This document shows positions 24,248 through 40,047 of a stretch of DNA of 64,000 bases, piece by piece. This stretch comes from Streptomyces chrestomyceticus JCM 4735. GTDB lineage: Bacteria; Actinomycetota; Actinomycetes; Streptomycetales; Streptomycetaceae. Below the pieces are notes generated by a model. The model did not search any database, was not told the origin of the DNA, and saw only the letters and a list, made by a program, of their open reading frames with translations. The stretch covers positions 6,262,001 through 6,326,000 of the forward strand of contig NZ_BHZC01000001.1 in the NCBI RefSeq assembly GCF_003865135.1. Direction: 5' to 3'. Made by a program: the position numbers and the translations under genes. Position 1 is the stretch's first letter, and every line of letters starts with the position of its first letter.

Positions 24248-25135
24248 TCAGCTCCGCAGTTTCCGGAGCGTCTCCGTCGCGCTCGCCTTGAGCAGCCCCG
24301 TGACCTGCTCGGTCGTCGGCGGCTTCACCGAGCTGCTGCGGGAGGTGTAGCTCGACCAGGTGAGCTGATAGGTCGCCCAGCCGTCGCGGACCCCCAGGAT
24401 CACGTACGAGCCGCTGCTGTCGTCGGACCGGCTGACGAGATACGCCTCGTCACCGATGCCCGGCACCGGGGTGACCTGGTACGAGACCGAGCTGCGCTGG
24501 CTCCCGTACGCGCGGTAGCTGTCCGCGAACTCGGCCGACGGGTCGGTCTTCTTGTGCAGGGTGGCGCTGCTGTAGACCCAGGTCGAGGAGTAGTCGTTGC
24601 TGTCCGCGCCGGACGGCTTCAGCTCGGCGTTGCACCACATCGAGTCCACCGCGCCCTGCTGGACGCCGCTGTACTGCGGATTCTGCGCGCTGCTGCCGGA
24701 GGAGCCCGACGACGAGGAGCTCCCGGCCGGTTTGATCTTGTAGTTCGCGCTCTCGAACGGGGTGAACGCGGTGCGGTTGCACAGGTCGGACGTGTACGAG
24801 TACCCCGCCAGGTCGGGGTCGGGCCGCGCGTCCCCGAAGGCACCGGCGGCGAAGAGGATCGCACCGCCCATCGCCGACGCGGCGACCGCGCCGCCGAGCG
24901 CCCACAGCCAGTGCTGGGCACCTCCGTTGGTACCGCCCGCGCCGGGCTCGGGCCCTTGAGCGTACGGATTGTGCTGCGGCATCCCGGGCCCGTACGGCCC
25001 CGGTCCTACCCCTGGCGCCGGGCCCGCTCCCGCCCCCGGTCCGGCCCCCGGTTGGGGCGGCAGGAGCGGCGGCTGGGAGGAAGCGGTCGGCTGTGGCTGC
25101 GCGTAGGGAAGCTGCTGGTCCCCCGGAATCGACAT
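24248..25135 (-). CDS. Single-pass membrane protein with Pro/Gly-rich cytoplasmic tail, function unknown
   Basis: This 295-residue protein has an N-terminal about 85 residues of Pro/Gly/Gln/Tyr-rich sequence (GPGPYGPGMPQHNPYAQ), one transmembrane helix (WALGGAVAASAMGGAILFAAGAF), then an extracytoplasmic domain with two Cys (SDLCNRT, SMWCNAE) that could form a disulfide, and a Ser-rich loop. It resembles the Streptomyces proteins with Pro-rich tails and DUF3558-like outside domains, but no strong signature is visible. A -10-like TACGCT sits 7 nt before the ATG and no ribosome site is present, suggesting a leaderless message. It converges on holA. Confidence 0.75.
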   Translation of the reverse strand: MSIPGDQQLPYAQPQPTASSQPPLLPPQPGAGPGAGAGPAPGVGPGPYGPGMPQHNPYAQGPEPGAGGTNGGAQHWLWALGGAVAASAMGGAILFAAGAFGDARPDPDLAGYSYTSDLCNRTAFTPFESANYKIKPAGSSSSSGSSGSSAQNPQYSGVQQGAVDSMWCNAELKPSGADSNDYSSTWVYSSATLHKKTDPSAEFADSYRAYGSQRSSVSYQVTPVPGIGDEAYLVSRSDDSSGSYVILGVRDGWATYQLTWSSYTSRSSSVKPPTTEQVTGLLKASATETLRKLRS

Positions 25136-25142
25136 GCGCGGC

Positions 25143-25148
25143 AGCGTA
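25143..25148 (-). promoter_or_regulatory. -10 element of the Pro-rich membrane protein gene
   Basis: On the minus strand TACGCT ends 7 nt before ATG 25135, with no Shine-Dalgarno. Confidence 0.4.
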
Positions 25149-25340
25149 GCGGAACGGAACCGGCCGCATGGCCGTAATCGTGACCTGGGCCACACGCGGC
25201 CCGCGCCCGCCCAGCACCCACCCACCGCCCACCCTGCCGCTGCCCCGGTACCAAGCGGCCACCTACCTCGAACCCGCAGCAGGACCGAGCCCCCCGCCCC
25301 ACCCCGAACCCGTCTCAGGACCGAACCCCCACCCCACGAC

Positions 25341-25385
25341 AAAGGACCCCGCACCACCCTGGGGAAGGGTGACCGCGAGGTCCTT
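25341..25385 (-). terminator. Probable rpsT terminator
   Basis: On the minus strand GGACCTCGC...GCGGGGTCC folds into a long, slightly bulged stem with loop TTCCCC, followed by TTTGTCG. It lies about 130 nt after the rpsT stop. Confidence 0.5.
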
Positions 25386-25515
25386 CGTCTCAAGCTGTGT
25401 GTGCGCCGCACCCGCGTGGCGAACGCAGGCCGTGTGCGGCGCGGTGGTGCACCGGAAGGAGCGGAGAGAGGGGCCGCTGGGCCCTTACCGGCAGTGGTGA
25501 AGCGTCGAGAACAGG

Positions 25516-25782
25516 TCAGGCCTTGAGGGCCGCGACCTTCTTGGCCAGCGCCGACTTCTTGTTGGCGGCGGCGTTCTTGTGGATGACACCCTTGCTGACG
25601 GCCTTGTCCAGCTTCTTGGCGGCCTCGGCCTGGGCGGTGGCGGCCTTCTGCAGGTCACCGGCCTCCACGGCCTCACGGGTGCGACGGATCGCGGTGCGCA
25701 GCGAGGACTTGACAGCCTTGTTGCGCTGACGAGCCTTCTCGTTGGTCTTGATCCGCTTCATCTGGGACTTGATGTTCGCCAC
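25516..25782 (-). CDS. rpsT: 30S ribosomal protein S20
   Basis: This 88-residue basic protein has the S20 signature throughout: [66 protein letters not shown]20 binds 16S rRNA early in 30S assembly. The start is GTG. The promoter and a 5' leader of about 65-70 nt are visible on the minus strand; the leader could carry autoregulatory structure, as for S20 in other bacteria, but I see no defined motif. It is divergent from lepA. Confidence 0.98.
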   Translation of the reverse strand: MANIKSQMKRIKTNEKARQRNKAVKSSLRTAIRRTREAVEAGDLQKAATAQAEAAKKLDKAVSKGVIHKNAAANKKSALAKKVAALKA

Positions 25783-25856
25783 GAAAGAGCCTTTTCAGGT
25801 TCGTTGGAATTTCGAGTCGCGCCTCGTACGAGAGAGGGCACAAAGCGCAGTGGACC

Positions 25857-25886
25857 AGGCTACCAGCAGCTTCCGCGGCCTCCCAA
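25857..25886 (-). promoter_or_regulatory. rpsT promoter
   Basis: On the minus strand TTGGGA (25886-25881) and TAGCCT (25862-25857) are 18 nt apart, giving a 5' leader of about 68 nt. Confidence 0.6.
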
Positions 25887-25973
25887 ACCGGACCAGGACC
25901 GCCGCGCATGGGACCATGGGGGGACGAAAAACAACCGAGTCCCGCCTACCCGCGTTTTCTGAATGGACCCTGC

Positions 25974-27842
25974 GTGCCCGCGACCCCTACGAACGTGCCG
26001 GAGCCGAGCCGTACCGACCCGGCTCTCATCCGTAACTTTTGCATCATCGCGCACATCGACCACGGCAAGTCCACGCTTGCCGACCGGATGCTCCAGCTAA
26101 CCGGCGTCGTCGAGCAGCGGCAGATGCGCGCGCAGTATCTCGACCGCATGGACATCGAGCGCGAGCGCGGCATCACGATCAAGTCCCAGGCGGTCCGGCT
26201 GCCCTGGGCCCGCACCGACGAGGACAGTGGCGCGACCCACATCCTCAACATGATCGACACCCCGGGCCACGTGGACTTCACGTACGAGGTCTCGCGCTCC
26301 CTCGCCGCGTGCGAGGGCTGCATCCTCCTCGTGGACGCCGCCCAGGGCATCGAGGCGCAGACCCTCGCCAACCTGTACCTGGCGATGGAGCACGACCTCC
26401 AGATCATCCCGGTGCTGAACAAGATCGACCTGCCGGCCGCGCAGCCCGAGAAGTTCGCCAAGGAGCTGGCCAACCTCGTCGGCTGCGAGCCCGAGGACGT
26501 GCTGAAGGTCTCCGCGAAGACCGGTGAGGGCGTCGCCGAGCTGCTCGACAAGGTCGTCCGTGACGTGCCGGCCCCGGTCGGCGTCAAGGACGCGCCCGCC
26601 CGCGCGATGATCTTCGACTCGGTCTACGACGCGTACCGCGGTGTCGTGACGTACGTGAAGGTCGTCGACGGCACGCTCAGCAAGCGCGAGCGCATCAGGA
26701 TGATGTCCACCGGCGCCGCCCACGAGCTGCTGGAGATCGGCACGAACTCGCCCGAGATGACGGCCGCCGACGGCCTGTCCGTGGGCGAGGTCGGTTACCT
26801 GATCACTGGCGTGAAGGATGTCCGTCAGTCCAAGGTCGGCGACACGATCACCCAGCTCAGCAAGGGTGCCGACGTGCCGCTGGGCGGCTACAAGGACCCG
26901 AAGCCGATGGTCTTCTCCGGTCTGTACCCGCTCGACGGCTCCGACTACCCGGAGCTGCGCGACGCGCTGGACAAGCTCCAGCTCAACGACGCCGCGCTGG
27001 TCTACGAGCCGGAGACCTCCGCGGCCCTCGGCTTCGGCTTCCGCGTCGGCTTCCTGGGCCTGCTGCACCTGGAGGTCATCCGCGAGCGCCTGGAGCGCGA
27101 GTTCGGCCTCGACCTGATCGCCACCGCCCCCAACGTGGTCTACCGCGTGGACATGGAGGACGGCGCCGAGCACGAGGTCACCAACCCCAGCGAGTTCCCG
27201 ACCGGCAAGATCGACAAGGTCCACGAGCCGGTCGTACGGGCCACCATCCTGGCGCCCAGCGAGTTCATCGGCGCGATCATGGAGCTGTGCCAGAACCGCC
27301 GTGGCAACCTCCTCGGCATGGACTACCTCTCCGAGGACCGGGTCGAGATCCGCTACACCCTCCCGCTCGCCGAGGTCGTCTTCGACTTCTTCGACCAGCT
27401 CAAGTCCAAGACCCGCGGCTACGCCTCGCTGGACTACGAGCCCACCGGCGAGCAGGCCGCCGACCTGGTCAAGGTCGACATCCTGCTGCACGGCGACAAG
27501 GTCGACGCGTTCTCCGCGATCTGCCACAAGGACAAGGCGTACGCGTACGGCGTACGGCTGGTCGCCAAGCTGCGCGAGCTGATCCCGCGGCAGAGCTTCG
27601 AGGTGCCGATCCAGGCCGCCATCGGCAGCCGGGTCATCGCCCGTGAGACGGTCCGCGCGATCCGTAAGGACGTGCTCGCCAAGTGCTACGGCGGTGACAT
27701 CTCCCGTAAGCGGAAGCTGCTGGAGAAGCAGAAGGAAGGCAAGAAGCGGATGAAGATGGTCGGCAGCGTGGAGGTCCCGCAGGAAGCCTTCATCGCCGTC
27801 CTGTCCTCGGACTCCGACGGCGACTCCAAGGGCAAGAAGTAG
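25974..27842 (+). CDS. lepA: Elongation factor 4 (LepA), back-translocating GTPase
   Basis: This 622-residue translational GTPase has G1 AHIDHGKST at 26-34, switch region [11 protein letters not shown]3 DTPGHVDF, G4 NKIDLP and G5 SAKTG, followed by EF-G-like domains and the LepA-specific C-terminus ([53 protein letters not shown]). LepA acts on ribosomes during assembly or stalled translation. The open frame extends upstream to 25908, but GTG 25974 gives the usual actinobacterial start [21 protein letters not shown]. No ribosome site is clear. It is divergent from rpsT. Confidence 0.97.
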   Translation: MPATPTNVPEPSRTDPALIRNFCIIAHIDHGKSTLADRMLQLTGVVEQRQMRAQYLDRMDIERERGITIKSQAVRLPWARTDEDSGATHILNMIDTPGHVDFTYEVSRSLAACEGCILLVDAAQGIEAQTLANLYLAMEHDLQIIPVLNKIDLPAAQPEKFAKELANLVGCEPEDVLKVSAKTGEGVAELLDKVVRDVPAPVGVKDAPARAMIFDSVYDAYRGVVTYVKVVDGTLSKRERIRMMSTGAAHELLEIGTNSPEMTAADGLSVGEVGYLITGVKDVRQSKVGDTITQLSKGADVPLGGYKDPKPMVFSGLYPLDGSDYPELRDALDKLQLNDAALVYEPETSAALGFGFRVGFLGLLHLEVIRERLEREFGLDLIATAPNVVYRVDMEDGAEHEVTNPSEFPTGKIDKVHEPVVRATILAPSEFIGAIMELCQNRRGNLLGMDYLSEDRVEIRYTLPLAEVVFDFFDQLKSKTRGYASLDYEPTGEQAADLVKVDILLHGDKVDAFSAICHKDKAYAYGVRLVAKLRELIPRQSFEVPIQAAIGSRVIARETVRAIRKDVLAKCYGGDISRKRKLLEKQKEGKKRMKMVGSVEVPQEAFIAVLSSDSDGDSKGKK

Positions 27843-27914
27843 CCGCGTAGGCGGGTGGTCCGGGTCCGCGGCCCGGCGTGCCCGCCGCCCGGACGCCCCG
27901 GCGCCCCCTCCGTC

Positions 27915-27944
27915 CAGCCCCCGGCCGATCCCGGCCGGGGGCTG
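27915..27944 (+). terminator. lepA terminator
   Basis: A perfect 13-bp stem CAGCCCCCGGCCG/CGGCCGGGGGCTG with loop ATCC lies 73 nt after the lepA stop. Confidence 0.75.
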
Positions 27945-28136
27945 AGTGCTGTCACGGAACGGGCGTCCGGTCCGTACGGCATCCGGGCGGTCGGCGGGGA
28001 AATCGGCGGCCAGGCGGTTTCCGGGACGCGCCGGACGCCGTTGTGGGGGATGGCAGCGGAGTTCCGGGCGGCCCAGGGGCGTCCGGGCGGCATGAGCGCC
28101 GTGCCGCCGAAAAGGCCGCGCCGGAAAGGGACGGGA

Positions 28137-28424
28137 ATGAAGTACATCAAGGCCGCCGCGCTGCTGGCCGGGGCCGCGCTGTCCGTGGGCGTCGCCGCGC
28201 CCGCCTTCGCCGACCAGACGGGGGCGGACAAGTTCAAGAGCGGCGTCAGCGGGACGGTCGGCGGTGCGCAGCGGGCCGTCACCCAGGTCGGTGACGGTCT
28301 GAAGAAGGTCAACGGCACGCTGCGGGGCGACGAGAAGATCGGCCACATGGTCGGCGACTCGGCCTCGGCGAACGCGCCCGGCGCCGAGGGCATCGGCATC
28401 CAGGCCGCTTCGCTCCGCCACTGA
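28137..28424 (+). CDS. Small secreted protein of unknown function
   Basis: This 95-residue protein has a clean Sec signal peptide: MKYIK start, hydrophobic core AAALLAGAALSVGVAAPA, and cleavage after AFA (about residue 26). The mature part is about 69 residues, Gly/Asp/Ala-rich without Cys, with KFKSGVSGTVGGAQRAVTQVGDGLKKVNGTL looking amphipathic. The sequence lacks the chaplin and rodlin patterns. An AAAGGG ribosome site precedes ATG 28137. It stands alone between the lepA terminator and a 600-bp gap. I do not recognise a family. Confidence 0.72.
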   Translation: MKYIKAAALLAGAALSVGVAAPAFADQTGADKFKSGVSGTVGGAQRAVTQVGDGLKKVNGTLRGDEKIGHMVGDSASANAPGAEGIGIQAASLRH

Positions 28425-28437
28425 CCGGCCGCCCGTC

Positions 28438-28522
28438 GCCCGCGCGCCCGCAGTCCGCGCGCCCGTAAGCCCGCGCGCCCGCAGTCCGCGCGCCCGAAGC
28501 CCGTGCCCGCAGTTCGCGCCCG
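28438..28522. repeat. GC-rich tandem repeat, about 30-bp unit
   Basis: Two nearly identical copies of a 30-31 bp unit (28438-28468 and 28469-28498, core CGCGCGCCCGCAGTCCGCGC) and a truncated, diverged third copy (28499-28522) are in tandem just after the small secreted protein gene. Confidence 0.7.
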
Positions 28523-28935
28523 CCGCCCGGTGCGGCCTCCCCGGGACGCCCCGCCCTTGACGGACTGGCTCCCGGCCTCCGCCGGCCACTCCCCATCACC
28601 GGCCGGCGCGCGGGCGACGGCGCACCTCCACGTCACACGATCGGCTGACGCCGTACCCCACGAATGGCGTATGCCACGTCACAACCGGCGTGCCGCGCGG
28701 GCCCGATGACCTCGCTCACACAGCGGTCCGCCTCCCGCCCGTACCGGTGGGCACCCCCGCGCGTACCGGTCGGCCGCACCGCCCGCACCGCAGAGGGTGG
28801 ACATCAGCGCTGGTCAGGGCCGCGTGCCTGCGCTCCGGCAGCTCGCCGCAGACCCGCCGAGCATCCGGCCCGGCTGAAACGTGTACCGGACACCCACCGC
28901 GTTGGTCCCCTCCTGAACCAGTCCGCCGCAGCCCC

Positions 28936-28964
28936 TTACGCCATGGCGCGACGCGCTCTAGTCT
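28936..28964 (+). promoter_or_regulatory. Candidate promoter of the acyl-CoA ligase gene
   Basis: TTACGC (28936-28941) and TAGTCT (28959-28964) have 17-nt spacing. The predicted start point near 28971 puts the downstream palindrome in the early transcribed region. Confidence 0.4.
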
Positions 28965-28979
28965 GATCACTGCTCGAAG

Positions 28980-28995
28980 GTTACTCGCGAGTCAC
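28980..28995. promoter_or_regulatory. Palindromic operator candidate of the acyl-CoA ligase gene
   Basis: GTTACTCGCGAGTCAC is a 16-bp near-perfect palindrome with core ACTCGCGAGT, located 30 nt before the start codon and just downstream of the -10. Size and symmetry fit a TetR-type repressor of fatty-acid genes. Confidence 0.5.
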
Positions 28996-29024
28996 CAGCA
29001 ACGTAGCGGGCCCCGGAGGATGCC

Positions 29025-30914
<1,890 letters not shown>

Positions 30915-30990
30915 CGGCCGCGCCCGAGGGGGCCGTGGCTCCTGGTGCGGCGTAGCGGCAGGCCCCCCGGGCGGGCGGCGGCCGCGCAGA

Positions 30991-31040
30991 CTCCGGGCGG
31001 TACGAACACCGGCGCACACCGGTGCCCGTACCGCCCGGAG
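30991..31040. terminator. Long bidirectional terminator between the acyl-CoA ligase and response regulator genes
   Basis: A perfect 14-bp outer stem (30991-31004 with 31027-31040) encloses a 6-bp inner stem CACCGG/CCGGTG (31007-31012 with 31019-31024) with 2-nt symmetric bulges. It is almost fully symmetric and lies between convergent genes. Confidence 0.75.
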
Positions 31041-31138
31041 CCCGTACGAACACCGGACCCCGAGCCCCGAACCCTGCCGTGAGAGCCGCGAGAGCTCCAA
31101 GAACCTGAGCCCCGAACCGCCCGCCCGTCTCCCGGCCG

Positions 31139-31731
31139 CTACTGCCCCCGCCGCAGCGCCCGCACCGATTCGCCCATCCGCGCCACGCTCTCGCTCAGCT
31201 CCCGTTCACCGGGGTCGGAACTGCCGGAAAGCCGGCGCTCGATCTCGGAGATACGGTCCGCCAACTCGCCCATCCGGGCGTGGTCCTGCTTTATGAGTCG
31301 TCGCAACTGCCGGTTCTTGCGGTGCAGGTCGAGAAAGACGTTCACCTTGGCGCGGAGCACCCATGGATCGAAGGGTTTGGTGAGGTAGTCGGCGGCGCCC
31401 GTCGAATAGCCGCGGAAGGCGAATCCGGAGTCGCTGTCCGTCCCGGTCAGAAAGATGATCGGGATGTCCTTGGTCTGGTCGAGACGTTTGATGTTGGAGG
31501 CGGTCTCGAATCCGTCCATGCCGGGCATGAGAATGTCCAGCAGGACGACCGCGAATTCCTGCCGCAGCAGTGCCTTCATGGCTTCCTCGCCGGACCGGGC
31601 CCGGACCAGCGGCTCGCCGAGCGAGCCCAGGACCGCTTCGAGCGCGGCGAGGTTGTCCTCCATGTCGTCGACGAGAAGGATGCCCGCCCGGTCGTCGGTT
31701 CCGGCGCCGGCGCCGGTGTCGGGTGCATGGG

Positions 31732-31735
<4 letters not shown>
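31139..31735 (-). CDS. Response regulator: receiver domain plus coiled coil, no output domain (OsaB-like)
   Basis: This 198-residue protein has a receiver domain (ILLVDDMEDN acidic pocket, phosphoacceptor Asp67 in LLDILMPGMDG, Thr in FLTGTD, Lys in YLTKPFD). A charged helical C-terminus (residues about 130-195, LRRLIKQDHARMGELADRISEIERRL) is probably coiled coil. No DNA-binding or enzymatic domain is present, so signalling must go through protein contact. Its ATG overlaps the hybrid-kinase stop (ATGA), so the pair is co-translated. From memory, S. coelicolor OsaB, needed for osmoadaptation, has this layout and lies beside the hybrid kinase OsaA; orthology was not tested. Confidence 0.88.
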
Positions 31736-35871
<4,136 letters not shown>

Positions 35872-35971
35872 GTCTCCCCACTTCAGTAACTCGGTGCTTA
35901 TGGGTGCGCTCAGTCTGTCACTCTGGAGTGGCGTATTCGGCGCTATTGCGGAACTGCTCGGGAGTTGCTCA

Positions 35972-38590
35972 ATGAGGACGACAACTTCGTCAGACAGGGG
36001 CGCCCCGGCCCGGGGCGCCGCGGTGGCCCGGGCGGCGTTCCGCCCCGCCCGCGGCGGCCCCGGCAGGGCGGCTCCCGGCGGGCCTCGCGAGGAGTTCACC
36101 GACGCACGTCCCGAAGGAGGCAGGCCGGTGGATTCCCGCACGGAGGCGGACTCGGACCCAGCCATGGAGGCGGCCGGCGCGACGGACGCGGCCGTGGGGG
36201 AGGGGGTGACGGAGGCGACGGATCCGGCCACCGGGGCGAAGGAGGCCGAGGTGACGGATTCGGCCATGGGGCCGGGTGCGGGGGAGGGGGACGGTGAGAC
36301 GGAGGGGGGCGGCGAGATGTGTGGGACGCCGGAGACTCCAGGGGCTCCGGAGGTGACGGGGACACCTGCCGCGCCTGCCGAAGGCGTACGGGTGGAAGCT
36401 GCGCCTGCCGAAGGCGTACCGGTGGAAGCCGCCTCCGCCGAAGCCGTACCTGCCGAAACCGTCCCCGCGGAGACTCCCGCCGCCCCGCCCTCCAGACCGG
36501 CTTCCGGCCCCGGCCCCGACGCCGGGTCCGCCACCGACGGACGGGACAGCGTCCGCCGGTCGAGTCTGCCCGGCAATCCGCGTGCGGCCGCGGCAGCGCG
36601 TCAATTCGTACGGGCCGTCCTGGCCGACTGGGTGACCCGGTCGCTGCCCGGCGCGGACGCCATCGGTGACCGCCTCGCCGACGAGGCGGTCCTGCTGGTC
36701 AGCGAGCTGGTCACGAACGTCGTGGTGCACGCGGGCACCACCGTGGAACTGCTGTGCCGCCTGGAGACGGATCTGGACGCGGGGACGGAGGCAGGGGCGG
36801 AAGCGGGTACGGACCCGGACGCGGGCGCCGACGGGGATACGGGCGCCGCTGACGCAGCCACGGACACAGCCCCGAACCCGGCCCCTGACACAGCTCCGGA
36901 CCCGAACACGGACCCAGCCCCAGACCCAGCCCCGAACCTCCCCCACACCGCAGTCGTCATCGAAGTCTCCGACCACCACCCCGCCCGCGCCGTACGGGCG
37001 CGCCAGTCGGCCTCCGCGAACGAGAGCCGGGGCCACGGCCTGCAACTGGTCGGCGCCGTCGCCGAGTCCTGGGGCATCACCTACCGGCGCGACCTGAAGA
37101 CCGTGTGGTTCCGGCTCCTGGCCGGTCCGCGGCACCACGCCTACGGGCCGCCGGCTCGGTTCTCGCACCACGATCTGGAGCTGCAGCGCGGCCTGCGCGC
37201 CGCCGAACTGCTCGCCCCCGCACCCGTCCGCCGCTCCCCGGCGCGGCGGTCCGAAGCGGACTGGATCAACCACGGTGCCCTGTCCTTCCTCGCGGAGGCG
37301 TCCGACCTGCTGTCCGGGCAGCTCGACGAGGAGCAGGTGGCGCTGCTCGCCGCCCAGTTGGTCGTACCGCGCCTCGCCGACTGGTGCGCGGTCTGGCTGC
37401 ACAGCGGCGGCCGGGAGGGCACGGGCGAGGCACCGCGGCTCGCCCGCGTCTGGCATTCCAGCGAGAGCCGGATCGACGCCCTGCGCATGGCTCTGGAGAA
37501 GGAGCCGCCGGTGATGCCGGTCCCCGGCCCGCAGCGGGAGGGCGCCGGGGCCGCGGTGCCGTGGCCCTGGCCGCAGGAGCCGAGCGGGTACGGGCCCGGG
37601 GGCGCCGCGCTGGCCTGCCGGCTGGTGGCGGGCGGCCGCGACCACGGCACGCTGCTGATCGGGCGGGCCGGGCTGATGCGCTTCCCCGACGAGGTCGTGG
37701 GCCTCATAGAGGACCTGACCCGCCGGGTCGCGCGGGCCCTGGCCACGGCCCGCGCGTACCGGAACCAGGAACGGATCAGCCAGGTGCTCCAGCGCCGTCT
37801 CCTCCCCAGGGGCCGGCCTGCCGTCCCCGGTCTGGAGTCCTACGTGGTGTACGAGCCGCGTGAGGGCGCCTGGGCTGGCGGTGACTTCTGGGATCTGTTC
37901 GACGCCGGGAACGGCCGCTGGTGCTTCGCCCTCGGCGACGTGTGCGGCAACGGCCCGGAAGCCGCGGCGGTCACCGGCCTCGCCCGCCCCGTGCTGCGGC
38001 TGCTGGCCCGCGACGGATTCGGCGTGGGCGAGGTGCTGGACCGGCTCAACAAGACCATGGCGCGCGAGGCCGCGGACTCGGTGGCCGCCGTCACGGCGGC
38101 GGTCGCCGCCGCGGGCACCGGGCTGGAGCCCTCCGTCGAACTGCGCGCCGAGGGCGAGCAGACCCGCTTCCTCTCCCTCCTGTACGGCGAGATCGAGCCG
38201 CACGCCGACGGCACGGCGGGCGCCCGGTGCACCCTGGCCAGCGCCGGTCACCCGCTGCCGCTGGTCCTCGGCACGGACGGCGCGGTACGGATCGCCGCCG
38301 CGCCGCAGATGCTGGTCGGAGTGGTGGAGGACACGTCGTACGAGTCCGAGTCCTTCGAGCTGGCGCCCGGCGAGACGCTGCTGTGCGTCACGGACGGGGT
38401 GACGGAGCGGCGCTCGGGCCACCGCCAGTTCGACGACGATGACGGCCTGGCCCACCACTTCGCCGCCTGCACCGGCCTGGGGGCCACCGCGGTCGCCGAA
38501 CACATCCGGCGGGCGGTGCACGCGTTCGCGGACACGCCGCCGGACGACGACCTGGCGCTGCTGGTGCTCCAGGCGACCGGGCAGCGGTAG
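35972..38590 (+). CDS. Multidomain SpoIIE-type phosphatase with RsbW-like ATPase and GAF regions (OsaC-like)
   Basis: This 872-residue protein has four parts. A low-complexity N-terminus (about 1-200) has tandem PAEGVxVEA repeats. An RsbW-like ATPase follows ([11 protein letters not shown] near 248, VSD, GHGLQLV near 356). A GAF-like region spans about 430-600. The C-terminal PP2C domain (about 605-870) has [44 protein letters not shown] and DDDLALLVL. The ATPase is split by an Asp/Pro/Ala-rich insertion of about 50 residues. Such proteins act in partner-switching control of sigma factors. It is divergent from the hybrid kinase with 100 bp between, as osaC is from osaAB. GGGAG lies 7 nt before ATG 35972. 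Confidence 0.86.
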   Translation: MRTTTSSDRGAPARGAAVARAAFRPARGGPGRAAPGGPREEFTDARPEGGRPVDSRTEADSDPAMEAAGATDAAVGEGVTEATDPATGAKEAEVTDSAMGPGAGEGDGETEGGGEMCGTPETPGAPEVTGTPAAPAEGVRVEAAPAEGVPVEAASAEAVPAETVPAETPAAPPSRPASGPGPDAGSATDGRDSVRRSSLPGNPRAAAAARQFVRAVLADWVTRSLPGADAIGDRLADEAVLLVSELVTNVVVHAGTTVELLCRLETDLDAGTEAGAEAGTDPDAGADGDTGAADAATDTAPNPAPDTAPDPNTDPAPDPAPNLPHTAVVIEVSDHHPARAVRARQSASANESRGHGLQLVGAVAESWGITYRRDLKTVWFRLLAGPRHHAYGPPARFSHHDLELQRGLRAAELLAPAPVRRSPARRSEADWINHGALSFLAEASDLLSGQLDEEQVALLAAQLVVPRLADWCAVWLHSGGREGTGEAPRLARVWHSSESRIDALRMALEKEPPVMPVPGPQREGAGAAVPWPWPQEPSGYGPGGAALACRLVAGGRDHGTLLIGRAGLMRFPDEVVGLIEDLTRRVARALATARAYRNQERISQVLQRRLLPRGRPAVPGLESYVVYEPREGAWAGGDFWDLFDAGNGRWCFALGDVCGNGPEAAAVTGLARPVLRLLARDGFGVGEVLDRLNKTMAREAADSVAAVTAAVAAAGTGLEPSVELRAEGEQTRFLSLLYGEIEPHADGTAGARCTLASAGHPLPLVLGTDGAVRIAAAPQMLVGVVEDTSYESESFELAPGETLLCVTDGVTERRSGHRQFDDDDGLAHHFAACTGLGATAVAEHIRRAVHAFADTPPDDDLALLVLQATGQR
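36371..36430 (+). repeat. 30-bp tandem repeat in the SpoIIE-type gene
   Basis: Two copies (36371-36400 and 36401-36430) of a GCGCCTGCCGAAGGCGTAC-type 30-bp unit differ at two positions; a decayed third copy follows. They encode repeated APAEGVxVEA in the disordered N-terminus. Confidence 0.75.
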
Positions 38591-38696
38591 CGGCCGGACC
38601 GGGCGGAGACGGCCGGACGGCACCTGCCCCGGCCGCCCACCGCGCTCCCGTACGGCCCCACCCCCGCCGCCCGCAACCGTTCCCCTCCCGATGCCG

Positions 38697-38702
38697 GACA
38701 AT
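38697..38702 (+). promoter_or_regulatory. -10 element of hemW
   Basis: GACAAT lies 7 nt before ATG 38710 and overlaps the alternative ATG 38701, favouring a leaderless message from 38710. Confidence 0.4.
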
Positions 38703-38709
38703 GGACCAC

Positions 38710-39942
38710 ATGCCTTCCGCACTCCCCGACGGTGAGCCCATGCCCGAAGACGGGTCGCTGCCCGGTCACGCCCTGACGGGGGCGGCCGCCCGGCCGCTCG
38801 GGTTCTACCTGCACGTGCCGTACTGCGCGACGCGCTGCGGCTACTGCGACTTCAACACGTACACGGCCACCGAGCTGCGCGGCTCGGGCGGCGCGCTCGC
38901 CTCGCGGGAGAACTACGCGGAGACCGTCGCCGAGGAGATCCGGCTCGCCCGCAAGGTGCTCGGCGACGATCCCCGGCCGGTCGAGACGGTCTTCGTCGGC
39001 GGCGGCACACCGACCCTGCTCCCGGCCGCCGACCTGGGGCGGATGCTCGCCGGGATCCGTGACGAGTTCGGGCTGGCGGACGGCGCGGAGGTCACCACCG
39101 AGGCCAACCCGGAGTCCGTCGACCCGCGCTACCTCGCCGAACTGCGGGAGGCCGGCTTCAACCGGGTCTCCTTCGGCATGCAGAGCGCCCGGCAGCACGT
39201 CCTGAAGATCCTGGACCGTACGCACACCCCGGGCCGCCCCGAAGCCTGCGTCGCCGAGGCACGCGCGGCGGGCTTCGACCACGTCAACCTGGACCTGATC
39301 TACGGGACGCCCGGCGAGTCCGACGACGACTGGCGGGCCACGCTGGACGCGGCGCTCGGCGCGGCGCCCGACCACGTCTCCGCGTACGCGCTGATCGTCG
39401 AGGAGGGCACCCAGCTCGCCCGCCGCATCCGGCGCGGCGAGGTGCCGATGACCGACGACGACGTGCACGCGGACCGCTACCTGATCACGGAGGAGGCCCT
39501 CTCCGCGGCCGGCTTCCAGTGGTACGAGGTCTCCAACTGGGCCACGACGGAGGCGGGCCGCTGCCGCCACAACGAGCTGTACTGGACGGGCGCGGACTGG
39601 TGGGGCGCCGGCCCCGGCGCGCACAGCCACGTGGGCGGCGTGCGCTGGTGGAACGTGAAGCACCCCGGCGCGTACGCACAGGCACTCGGCGAGGGCCGGT
39701 CCCCGGGCGCGGGCCGCGAACTCCTCTCCGACGAGGACCGCCGCGTCGAACGCATCCTCCTCGAACTCCGCCTCGCGGCCGGCTGCCCCCTCGACCTCCT
39801 CGCCCCGGCGGGAGCGAAGGCCGCCGCCCGAGCCCTGTCCGACGGCCTCCTGCAACCTGGCCCGTACGAGGAGGGCCGCGCCGTCCTGACCCTGCGGGGG
39901 CGGCTGCTGGCGGACGCGGTGGTGCGGGATCTGGTGGACTGA
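38710..39942 (+). CDS. hemW: Radical SAM haem chaperone HemW
   Basis: This 410-residue radical SAM protein has the cluster motif CATRCGYC at 39-46 in YLHVPYCATRCGYCDFNTY, plus FVGGGTPTLLP, TTEANPESVD, GFNRVSFGMQSA, VNLDLIYGTPGE and YEVSNWA. HemW binds haem and is thought to deliver it to respiratory enzymes; it was long annotated as oxygen-independent coproporphyrinogen oxidase. The extended Cys pattern of true HemN is absent. ATG 38710 (MPSALPDGEP) is preferred over ATG 38701, because a -10-like hexamer overlaps the latter. Its position upstream of hrcA is the usual Streptomyces order. Confidence 0.93.
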   Translation: MPSALPDGEPMPEDGSLPGHALTGAAARPLGFYLHVPYCATRCGYCDFNTYTATELRGSGGALASRENYAETVAEEIRLARKVLGDDPRPVETVFVGGGTPTLLPAADLGRMLAGIRDEFGLADGAEVTTEANPESVDPRYLAELREAGFNRVSFGMQSARQHVLKILDRTHTPGRPEACVAEARAAGFDHVNLDLIYGTPGESDDDWRATLDAALGAAPDHVSAYALIVEEGTQLARRIRRGEVPMTDDDVHADRYLITEEALSAAGFQWYEVSNWATTEAGRCRHNELYWTGADWWGAGPGAHSHVGGVRWWNVKHPGAYAQALGEGRSPGAGRELLSDEDRRVERILLELRLAAGCPLDLLAPAGAKAAARALSDGLLQPGPYEEGRAVLTLRGRLLADAVVRDLVD

Positions 39943-40047
39943 TCGCTCGCCAGGGTGAATCATGTGCTTTCCGCGCGGATCGGCCTACGCTGCTCCCTGG
40001 CCGGCTGTCGTACTCATGACGACGGCGTGAAGCGGAGGACCACGGAG

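Larger units (their letters stand above)
25136..25515. other. 380-bp gap between the Pro-rich membrane protein gene and rpsT
   Basis: No coding frame is convincing. It holds the start-site promoter of the membrane protein gene on the left and two hairpin regions (25341-25385 and about 25403-25440) that lie downstream of rpsT on the minus strand. The rest is Pro-codon-like GC-rich spacer. Confidence 0.5.
28425..29024. other. 600-bp gap upstream of the acyl-CoA ligase gene
   Basis: No credible gene on either strand. The left end has a GC-rich tandem repeat (28438-28522); the middle (about 28525-28930) shows nothing recognisable; the right end holds the promoter and palindromic operator of the acyl-CoA ligase gene. 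Confidence 0.55.
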
